Assembly (NCBI GenBank): GCA_014360855.1
Contig: JACIWP010000057.1
Location: 1-13,273, forward strand
Reading direction: 5' to 3'
DNA from: Anaerolineae bacterium
Lineage (GTDB): Bacteria > Chloroflexota > Anaerolineae > JACIWP01
Length of the DNA stretch: 13,273 bases
In this document: in pieces, positions 5,963-12,117 of the stretch
Layout: each line of letters opens with the position of its first letter
Numbering within the stretch: position 1 is the first letter of the stretch
The notes under the pieces: generated by a model
Seen by the model: the letters and a program-made list of their open reading frames with translations, nothing else
Databases searched by the model: none
What the model was told of the DNA's origin: nothing
Program-made: the position numbers and the translations under genes

Positions 5963-6826
5963 CTACCGCCAGTATGCGCGCGATTCGTACCGCAGATCCA
6001 GCACCCGCGCCGAAATCCCTTCCCTGGACAGCTTATCCAGCAGGGCCTGCAGTGCGGCCGCGACCACTTCCATATCGCGCTCGGGGCGCGTAAGCACGCG
6101 GTACCCCTGCGGGATATCGAAGAACAGCCCGTCGGTGGAGCTGTAGCCCACAATCCGCACCCCAGGTATCAGCTCGGCCAGCCGGCCAGCCGCCTCCACC
6201 ACGCGCGCTTCCACCCGGTCGCCGGCGGCGCGCACTGGCCCGTCCTGCTCCACGATGATCAGCGGGTTCTCCAGTTCCCCCAACCGGGGAAACAATACCC
6301 CCTCCTGATCCACCCAGTACTGCACCTCGTGATTCTGCCAGATGGCCGCCGGCGTCCGCTCCGTCACCAGCACCCGCACCCGCGCCGGCAGGTCACAGCT
6401 CACCTCGGCGCGCGCAATCTGCGGCAGGGACTCCAGCCGGCGGGCGATGGCCACCGGGTCCGCGTAGAAAATGCTCAGCCCCTCCAGGCCGGCCGCCTGC
6501 AGAAGGTCCTGTCCCCGCACCCAGCGCGCCCCCTCCACCTCCACATCCCAGACATAAAAGTCCGCGCTGATGAACATGTATGCCAGCAGGCCGGCCGCCG
6601 CCAACAGCAGGACCCAGGCGCAGGCCTTCGGCAGGAGGAACCGCCAACGCGCCCTGGTAAGCCGGTGTACCCGCAGACGCCCGGTGCCGGCCGCGGTGGT
6701 GCTGTAGTTCCGCATGGCCCCGCGCGCCTGCGAGCGCGAGGAGCGGCGCGCGCCGGCACGCGGCCGGCGGCCGGCGTTCGCGGCCGCTGTCCTTGTCCTG
6801 TGCCCGGTCCCTCGCGCGGCGGTCAT
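5963..6826 (-). CDS. ftsQ: Cell division protein FtsQ/DivIB
   Basis: FtsQ is a bitopic membrane protein that links the cytoplasmic ring to the septal peptidoglycan machinery. Of 287 residues, 1-62 form a very basic cytoplasmic tail (about 17 Arg, no Asp or Glu), 64-86 are the single membrane segment, about 90-156 a POTRA domain (starts V-W-D-V-E-V-E-G-A and ends V-R-V-L-V-T-E-R-T-P), and 157-287 the extracellular beta domain (contains Y-W-V-D-Q-E-G-V-L-F). The start at 6826 is 9 nt after the ddl stop; GGAGGAG lies in the last ddl codons. An alternative ATG at residue 38 would remove much of the basic tail. Sequence conservation in this family is low; topology and position between ddl and ftsA carry the call. 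Confidence 0.9.
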   Translation of the reverse strand: MTAARGTGHRTRTAAANAGRRPRAGARRSSRSQARGAMRNYSTTAAGTGRLRVHRLTRARWRFLLPKACAWVLLLAAAGLLAYMFISADFYVWDVEVEGARWVRGQDLLQAAGLEGLSIFYADPVAIARRLESLPQIARAEVSCDLPARVRVLVTERTPAAIWQNHEVQYWVDQEGVLFPRLGELENPLIIVEQDGPVRAAGDRVEARVVEAAGRLAELIPGVRIVGYSSTDGLFFDIPQGYRVLTRPERDMEVVAAALQALLDKLSREGISARVLDLRYESRAYWR

Positions 6827-6835
6827 CCCCTAAAC

Positions 6836-7990
6836 TCACTCCTCCAGCTCGGGCGCATAGCGCGTCAGCGAGCGGTTCTTATCGGCATGGCGCTCCAGCG
6901 CCAGGTCAATCAGCCGGTCAATCAGCTCTGTATACGAAATGCCCGATGCCTCCCACAGTTTGGGATACATCGAGATGGAGGTGAATCCCGGGATGGTGTT
7001 CACCTCATTCACATACGGCTCGTTCGTCTCCCGGTCCAGCAGGAAATCGACACGCGCCATGCCGGCGCAGTCAATGGCGGTGTACGCCCGAACAGCCAGC
7101 TCGCGGATGCGCTCCGCCAGCGTATCCGACAACGGCGCCGGAATCAGCAGTTCGGAGCGCCCCTCGACGTATTTCGCCCGATAATCGTAGAACTCCCGGC
7201 AGGGCACGATTTCGCCGGGCACCGAGGCGATAGGGGCATCATTCCCCAGCACCGAGACCTCGATCTCGCGGGCCGGCACTGCCTTCTCCACGACAATCTT
7301 GCGGTCATAGGCCGCCGCCACCCGCAGGGCTTTTTCCAGCTCCGCCCGATGATGGGCCTTGGTGATGCCCACGCTGGAACCCAGGCAGGCCGGCTTGACG
7401 AAACAATCGTAGCCGATGACACGTTCGATCTCCGCCGCCACGCCGGCCGGATCCGCTTCCCAGGCCCGCCGCTTGACCACCATATACGGCGCGACAGGAA
7501 GACCGTGCGCCCGAAACACCGCCTTGGCCACCGCCTTGTCCATCGCCACCGCCGAGGCCAGCACGCCGGCGCCCACGTACGGCAGGTTCGCCAGCTCCAG
7601 CAGTCCCTGGATCGTCCCATCCTCGCCGTACGGGCCGTGCAGCACCGGGAACACCACATCCAGCGGCAGGCTCTGCAGGACGCACTCCCTCTCTCCCGCC
7701 GGCGCCAGCTCCAGCAGGGCCTGGCGGGAGGGATCCGCCAGCAGAGCCGCCGGCCGCTCGCGCTCCGCCTGTCCGCCGTTCAGCAGGGCCAGCGCGCTCT
7801 CCCCCATCACCCAGCGGCCATCCTGCGTGATGCCAATGGGGACAATCTCATATCGCCCCGGGTTCATAGCGCCTATCACGGAACGCGCCGAAATCAGGCT
7901 GATCTCATGCTCCCCCGAGCGCCCCCCGAAGATCACGCCCACGCGCAGTTTCGCTCGCCGCTCCGCCATCCGTTCGGTCACTCCATTCAT
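6836..7990 (-). CDS. ddl: D-alanine--D-alanine ligase
   Basis: An ATP-grasp ligase that joins two D-Ala to make the end of the peptidoglycan stem peptide. It has 384 residues. Visible are the N-terminal F-G-G-R-S-G-E-H-E-I-S (21-31, catalytic Glu29), H-G-P-Y-G-E-D-G-T (118-126), V-K-P-A-C-L-G-S-S-V-G (198-208, phosphate-contacting serines), the omega-loop Y-D-Y-R-A-K-Y (268-274) and E-P-Y-V-N-E-V-N-T-I-P-G (324-335, Mg-binding). The final Tyr of the omega loop points to D-Ala rather than D-lactate as second substrate, so vancomycin-resistance-type ligation is not expected. It overlaps murB by ATGA and has GGGTGAG five nt upstream, so it is translationally coupled. Confidence 0.97.
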   Translation of the reverse strand: MNGVTERMAERRAKLRVGVIFGGRSGEHEISLISARSVIGAMNPGRYEIVPIGITQDGRWVMGESALALLNGGQAERERPAALLADPSRQALLELAPAGERECVLQSLPLDVVFPVLHGPYGEDGTIQGLLELANLPYVGAGVLASAVAMDKAVAKAVFRAHGLPVAPYMVVKRRAWEADPAGVAAEIERVIGYDCFVKPACLGSSVGITKAHHRAELEKALRVAAAYDRKIVVEKAVPAREIEVSVLGNDAPIASVPGEIVPCREFYDYRAKYVEGRSELLIPAPLSDTLAERIRELAVRAYTAIDCAGMARVDFLLDRETNEPYVNEVNTIPGFTSISMYPKLWEASGISYTELIDRLIDLALERHADKNRSLTRYAPELEE

Positions 7991-8958
7991 GCGAACTCAC
8001 CCACCAGTTCGATTTCCAGCTCCAGCTCCACGCCGTGCGTCCTCCGCACGCTCTCGCGCACCAGCTCGATCAGCCGCAGGATATCCTGGGCGGTCGCGCC
8101 GGCATCATTCACGATGAAATTGGCATGGCGCTCGGAAATATGCGCTCCCCCGATGCGCCGGCCCTTCAGCCCAGCCTCCTCAATCAGCTTGCCGGCATAT
8201 CCGCCGGCGGGATTGCAGAAGACCGAACCAGCGCTTGGGCCGGCCGGCTGACGGGAACGCCGCAGTGACGCCAGCTCCGCATGCCGCGCCCGCAGTTCCG
8301 CCGGCTCCCGGCGTTCCACCTGCATTCGAAGCCCCAGCACAATGATATCCCGCCGGCCGCGCAGCCGGCTGGAGCGGTAGCCAAAGCCGCACTCCTCCCG
8401 CAACCATGCGCCGAGCCGGCCGGCAGGGTCCATCCACTCCACCTCAATAACCCGGTCGGCCAGGCACTCTCCAAAGGCACCGGCGTTCTGCACCACGGCG
8501 CCGCCGATCGTCCCCGGGATATCCGCCGCCCAGGTCAGCCCGTCCCAGCCCAACTCGATAAGCCGGCGGGCCGCCGCCGGCAGGGCGGCGCCGCTCTCCA
8601 GGTACAGCACCGCCTCCTGCATATCCGCCGGCGCCTTTTCCAGCGGGAAGCGCTGGCCGGCAACCTCGATGCTTATCGCGCAGGCGCGATTGTGCACCAC
8701 CAACCCACGGATGCCCCCATCCCCGACCAGGATATTGGAGCCGCCGCCCAGCACAAAACAGGGCAGTTCATACGTCCAGGCCAGCTCGACGGCATGGATC
8801 AGGTCATCTATGCTCTGCACGGTCACAAACAGGTCGGCCGGCCCCCCGACACGCCAGGTGGTGTGCCGCGCCATTAGCTCATCGCGGCGCACCGCCAGGC
8901 CTAGGGTCTGCAGTCTCGCCTCCAGTTCCAGCAGGCCGGCCAGCTCAGCCCTGACCAT
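7987..8958 (-). CDS. murB: UDP-N-acetylenolpyruvoylglucosamine reductase
   Basis: This FAD- and NADPH-dependent cytoplasmic enzyme makes UDP-MurNAc. The 323-residue protein shows the FAD motifs T-T-W-R-V-G-G-P-A-D (33-42), V-L-G-G-G-S-N-I-L-V (69-78) and G-T-I-G-G-A-V-V-Q-N-A-G-A-F-G (149-163). The Y-R-S-S-R segment (194-198), the catalytic-serine segment A-G-S-V-F-C-N-P (243-250) and the C-terminal H-A-N-F-I-V-N (278-284) are also present. The reading frame extends further upstream inside murC, but the ATG at 8958 is chosen because GAGGTGG (8962-8968) precedes it and the extension is not MurB-like. It overlaps the end of murC by 14 nt and the start of ddl by 4 nt. It carries the densest GCCGGC motif load of any gene here. 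Confidence 0.96.
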   Translation of the reverse strand: MVRAELAGLLELEARLQTLGLAVRRDELMARHTTWRVGGPADLFVTVQSIDDLIHAVELAWTYELPCFVLGGGSNILVGDGGIRGLVVHNRACAISIEVAGQRFPLEKAPADMQEAVLYLESGAALPAAARRLIELGWDGLTWAADIPGTIGGAVVQNAGAFGECLADRVIEVEWMDPAGRLGAWLREECGFGYRSSRLRGRRDIIVLGLRMQVERREPAELRARHAELASLRRSRQPAGPSAGSVFCNPAGGYAGKLIEEAGLKGRRIGGAHISERHANFIVNDAGATAQDILRLIELVRESVRRTHGVELELEIELVGEFA

Positions 8959-10348
8959 GCCCCACCTCGCGCTCGCGCAGCGCGGCCAGCAGTTCCTCGC
9001 CCACGCGGTATCCGTCGCCGGCGCCCAACGTGATGACCACATCCCCGGGCGCTACATGCTCTACCAGATAGCGCCGCACATCCGCCAGCGCGCCGATATA
9101 CTGCGCCCGGTCGCTCCGCATCATCTCGACCAACTGCGAGGCATGCACACTGCCGTCGTTCACCTCGCGCGCCGCATAAATATCGGTCACGATGACCCTA
9201 TCTGCATCGCCGAAGCTCTGGGCGAATTCCGCCAGCAGGGCTTTGGTGCGCGAATATGTGTGCGGCTGGAAGACCGCCCAGATGCGCCGGCCCGGGAAGC
9301 GCCCCCGCGCCGCGCTCAACGTGGCGTGGATTTCGGTGGGATGATGCGCGTAATCGTCAATGACGGTCACCCCGCCGGCCTCCCCCTTCAGCTCGAACCG
9401 GCGCCCCACGCCGGCGTAACTGCCCAGCGCCGCCAGGATGCATCCCTCATCCAGACCCACCTGCATTCCGACAGCAAATGCCGCCAGCGCGTTCAGCACG
9501 TTATGATTCCCCGGCACCCGCAGTTCAATCGGCCCGAAGGAATGTCCCTGCCAGTGCGCCCAGAAGCGCTGGCCGCCGGCCGGGCTCCCGCCCGCCAGCT
9601 TGGCGCGCCAGTCCGCCACCCCCCAACCGTACGTGAGCATGTGCGGCCGGCCCATGGCGCACTGCTTTTCCGCCTCCAATGCCGCTTCCATGGCCGTCCG
9701 GCTCTCCGCGCAGATCAGCCAGACGCCGTCCCCTTGCGTCCGCGCCAGGAACGCGGCGTACGCCTGGCGCACATCCGCTAATGTCGGATAGCAGTCCACA
9801 TGGTCCAGCTCAATATTGGTCACCACCGCCAGCCAGGGGGTCAGGCCCCAGAACATGCGGTCGTATTCGTCCGCCTCGATGACGAAATACGCACTGCGGC
9901 CGGCCCGTGCATTGGTCCCCAGGTTGGCCGTCACTCCGCCGACGATAAAGCCGGGTTCCAGGCCGGCGTTCGTCAGCATCCAGGCGATCATGGCGGTAGT
10001 GGTGGTCTTGCCGTGCGTGCCGGCCACCGCGATGACACGCCGGCCGGCCAGCAGTTCGCCCAGGAACTCCGCCCGTTTCCGCACCGGGATGCCCAGCCGG
10101 CGGGCCTCCTGGACCTCCGGGTTGTCAGCATGTACCGCCGATGAAACGACCACCACATCCGCCCCGTGTACGTTCTCGGCGCGGTGCCCGATGGTGACCT
10201 TTGCGCCCAATGATTCCAGGCCGGCCGTCAGCGCGCTGGCCTGCAGGTCCGAGCCGCTCACCTGCTCCCCCTGCTCCAGCAGGACTTTGGCGATGGCCGA
10301 AAGGCCGGTGCCCCCGATGCCGACGAAGTGCACTTTTCCCATGCGCAT
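8945..10348 (-). CDS. murC: UDP-N-acetylmuramate--L-alanine ligase
   Basis: MurC adds L-Ala to UDP-MurNAc with ATP, the first step of stem peptide assembly. With the ATG at 10348 it has 467 residues. Visible are the N-terminal Rossmann motif H-F-V-G-I-G-G-T-G-L-S (7-17), the ATP loop A-G-T-H-G-K-T-T-T-T (109-118), E-A-D-E-Y-D (158-163), N-I-E-L-D-H-V-D (178-185), D-D-Y-A-H-H-P-T-E-I (331-340), Q-P-H-T-Y-S-R-T (361-368) and the end motif T-L-G-A-G-D (440-445). The start codon overlaps the stop of the preceding CvpA-like gene (TGATG); a further in-frame ATG two codons on (10342) and an upstream GTG (10363) are alternatives. Shine-Dalgarno signal is weak, consistent with translational coupling. 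Confidence 0.97.
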   Translation of the reverse strand: MRMGKVHFVGIGGTGLSAIAKVLLEQGEQVSGSDLQASALTAGLESLGAKVTIGHRAENVHGADVVVVSSAVHADNPEVQEARRLGIPVRKRAEFLGELLAGRRVIAVAGTHGKTTTTAMIAWMLTNAGLEPGFIVGGVTANLGTNARAGRSAYFVIEADEYDRMFWGLTPWLAVVTNIELDHVDCYPTLADVRQAYAAFLARTQGDGVWLICAESRTAMEAALEAEKQCAMGRPHMLTYGWGVADWRAKLAGGSPAGGQRFWAHWQGHSFGPIELRVPGNHNVLNALAAFAVGMQVGLDEGCILAALGSYAGVGRRFELKGEAGGVTVIDDYAHHPTEIHATLSAARGRFPGRRIWAVFQPHTYSRTKALLAEFAQSFGDADRVIVTDIYAAREVNDGSVHASQLVEMMRSDRAQYIGALADVRRYLVEHVAPGDVVITLGAGDGYRVGEELLAALREREVGHGQG

Positions 10349-11010
10349 CACTTCAACTGCCACTTAAAGATTCTGCTCAACACCACCAACCCCAGTATGG
10401 CGGCCATCAAGATAATCACCCAGGGAGCGACGCTCTGGAGAAAGGGCTGTTGGGGCACGTTCTGGATAGCCACGGAAACGCCCTGCGGCGGAGGAGCGCC
10501 GGCCTGCAGGGCCGCCATCGCCGCCCGCTGTTCCATCGTCAGGCCCTGGAAATAACGCACCAAGAACTCCCGGAACAGCGAGACAGCGATGAAGCCGTTG
10601 AAGGCGCCCAGCACCCCACCCAGGATCCGGCTCAGCGGCGAAAGCCCCTCATCTTTGAAGGCCACCTTACTGCCCAAATAGGACAGCCCGATGAGGAAGA
10701 GCAGGGTCCAGAGCAGAAAGTTATACGGATTTTCCGGCGTGAAGATATCTTTCAGCTCCGCCTGCGCGCCGGCGGCCGGCTTGGGCCCTCCCGGCAGATT
10801 GATCAACACCGCCTTCAGGAGCTTCACGATCTGATTCGCGACTACCAGCAAAGGCGTCACCAGCTCCGGCTTGAACACCACCGCCACCAGCAGTACGAGC
10901 AGTACGGTGGTGACGGCCTCCTTCAACCACCCGCGCATGAAGCCCACCAATGCGAACATCAGCACGGCGATCAGGGAGATGGTCTGATAATCAATGGTGA
11001 TGATCCCCAT
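10348..11010 (-). CDS. CvpA-like multi-pass membrane protein inside the dcw cluster
   Basis: A 220-residue hydrophobic protein with about five predicted membrane segments (near 10-25, 33-46, 97-113, 130-146, 195-212) and a Pro/Gly/Ala-rich loop at about 72-92. The first helix pair, I-D-Y-Q-T then A-L-V-G-F-M-R-G-W-L-K-E, resembles the start of the CvpA (colicin V production) family. The segment L-S-R-I-L-G-G-V-L-G-A-F-N-G (127-139 region) resembles its later G-x-x-x-G helix. A second loop (about 157-193) is Ala/Gln/Pro-rich. Translation is coupled on both sides: GGAGGG then TAAATG with murG upstream, and TGATG with murC downstream. CvpA proteins have no settled biochemical role; position suggests a link to envelope synthesis. 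Family assignment is moderate; it could be another small membrane protein. Confidence 0.7.
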   Translation of the reverse strand: MGIITIDYQTISLIAVLMFALVGFMRGWLKEAVTTVLLVLLVAVVFKPELVTPLLVVANQIVKLLKAVLINLPGGPKPAAGAQAELKDIFTPENPYNFLLWTLLFLIGLSYLGSKVAFKDEGLSPLSRILGGVLGAFNGFIAVSLFREFLVRYFQGLTMEQRAAMAALQAGAPPPQGVSVAIQNVPQQPFLQSVAPWVIILMAAILGLVVLSRIFKWQLK

Positions 11011-12117
11011 TTAGCCCTCCCCGCCGGCGGCCAGCCGGCGCAGTTCCGCCGCAATGCGCTCCGCCGCCCCGGGCTGAGCCAGGGCCGCGGCCTTTCGCCC
11101 CATCTCCAGGCGCCGGCTCTCATCCGCCAGCAGTCGGCGCGCGGCCGGCACCAGTTCCCGCGGCAGGTCCTTATCCTCCATCATCACCGCCGCGCCGCGC
11201 TCCATCAGAAACCGCGCGTTGGCGTACTGATGCTGGCCCGAATACGGATAGGGCACCAGCACGCTGGGCAGGCCGAAGGCGGGGAATTCCCCCAGGGTGG
11301 AAGCGCCGGCGCGCGACACCACCAGGTCCGCCGCCGCCAGCGCGCATCCCATCTCCTCTTCCAGATACTCGAACACGAGATAATGCGCCTGGAGCTCCGC
11401 CGGCATTTTGGCCCGCGCCTCCGCCACCCAGGGATAATCCAGACTGCCCGTGATATGCACCACATCCGCCATTTCCAGCAGGCTGGCCGCCCCTTGGACC
11501 ACTGCCCGGTTGATACTGCGTGCGCCCTTGCTCCCGCCAAAGGCCAGCAGTATCGGGCGGTTGCCCTTCAGCCCCAGCCGGCGGAGCGCTTCATCCTTCC
11601 CCACCTTCAGCAGTTCCGGCCGCACAGGATAGCCGGTCACTACGGTCTTGCCCGGCGGGAAAAAGGCCTGCACCTCCGGGAAGGTCACCGCCACCTTCGG
11701 CACCAGCCGGCTGAGGAACTTGACCGTCAGGCCCGGCTCCGCATCCGGCAGGAAGATCAGCGCCGGCACGGCCGCCAGGCGGGCGGCGATGAGCACCGGC
11801 GCCGCGCCATAACCTCCCGTCGTGAAGACCACATGCGGGCGGAACCCCTTCAGTAGCCGGCGCGCCTGCCCGATGCCGCGCGCCAGCCGCACCAGGCTCC
11901 GGGCGACATCCCACGGCGCCCGCCCCCGCATCTGGCCGCTCTCCACGGTCTCGAACGGGATATCGGCGCGCGCCGCAAGGCGGGCTTCCACACTGCCCGG
12001 CATGCCGGTATACACCAGGTTCAGCCCATCCCCTTCCTGCCGACGCAGTGCTTCAACGACGGCCAGGATGGGATAGACGTGTCCGCCGGTTCCGCCACCA
12101 CACAGCACTGCTCGCAT
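11011..12117 (-). CDS. murG: MurG, lipid II-forming GlcNAc transferase
   Basis: MurG transfers GlcNAc from UDP-GlcNAc to lipid I at the inner face of the membrane, giving lipid II. From the ATG at 12117 it has 368 residues. Visible are the first glycine loop G-G-G-T-G-G-H-V-Y-P (7-16, with the conserved His), the second loop G-G-Y-G-A-A-P (101-107), F-G-G-S-K-G-A-R-S-I-N (193-203), and the donor-binding block from V-S-R-A-G-A-S-T-L-G-E through G-Q-H-Q-Y-A-N-A. The usual H-E-x-N segment after the second loop is replaced by F-L-P-D-A-E-P-G-L. An in-frame ATG at 12144 is possible, but GAGGAAGG (12126-12133) eight nt before 12117 and the canonical N-terminus favour the shorter form. It overlaps the ftsW 3' end by 65 nt. 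Confidence 0.95.
   Translation of the reverse strand: MRAVLCGGGTGGHVYPILAVVEALRRQEGDGLNLVYTGMPGSVEARLAARADIPFETVESGQMRGRAPWDVARSLVRLARGIGQARRLLKGFRPHVVFTTGGYGAAPVLIAARLAAVPALIFLPDAEPGLTVKFLSRLVPKVAVTFPEVQAFFPPGKTVVTGYPVRPELLKVGKDEALRRLGLKGNRPILLAFGGSKGARSINRAVVQGAASLLEMADVVHITGSLDYPWVAEARAKMPAELQAHYLVFEYLEEEMGCALAAADLVVSRAGASTLGEFPAFGLPSVLVPYPYSGQHQYANARFLMERGAAVMMEDKDLPRELVPAARRLLADESRRLEMGRKAAALAQPGAAERIAAELRRLAAGGEG

Noticed and set aside
5834..8251. A 2.4-kb plus-strand open frame opposite ddl, ftsQ and the ftsA start
   Set aside because: Same mirror-frame effect; the conserved D-Ala-D-Ala ligase motifs on the other strand are decisive.
8959..9042. An N-terminal extension of MurB starting inside murC
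   Set aside because: The added 28 residues are Trp/Arg/Ala-rich and unlike MurB; the ATG at 8958 has a good ribosome-binding site and gives the family's usual start.
8669..9781. A plus-strand open frame opposite murC and murB
   Set aside because: No motif and no initiation signal; antisense to well-conserved Mur enzymes.
10201..11856. A 1.65-kb plus-strand open frame opposite murG, the CvpA-like gene and murC
   Set aside because: The product looks like random Gln/His/Arg-rich sequence, has no ribosome-binding site and lies opposite a tightly coupled operon.
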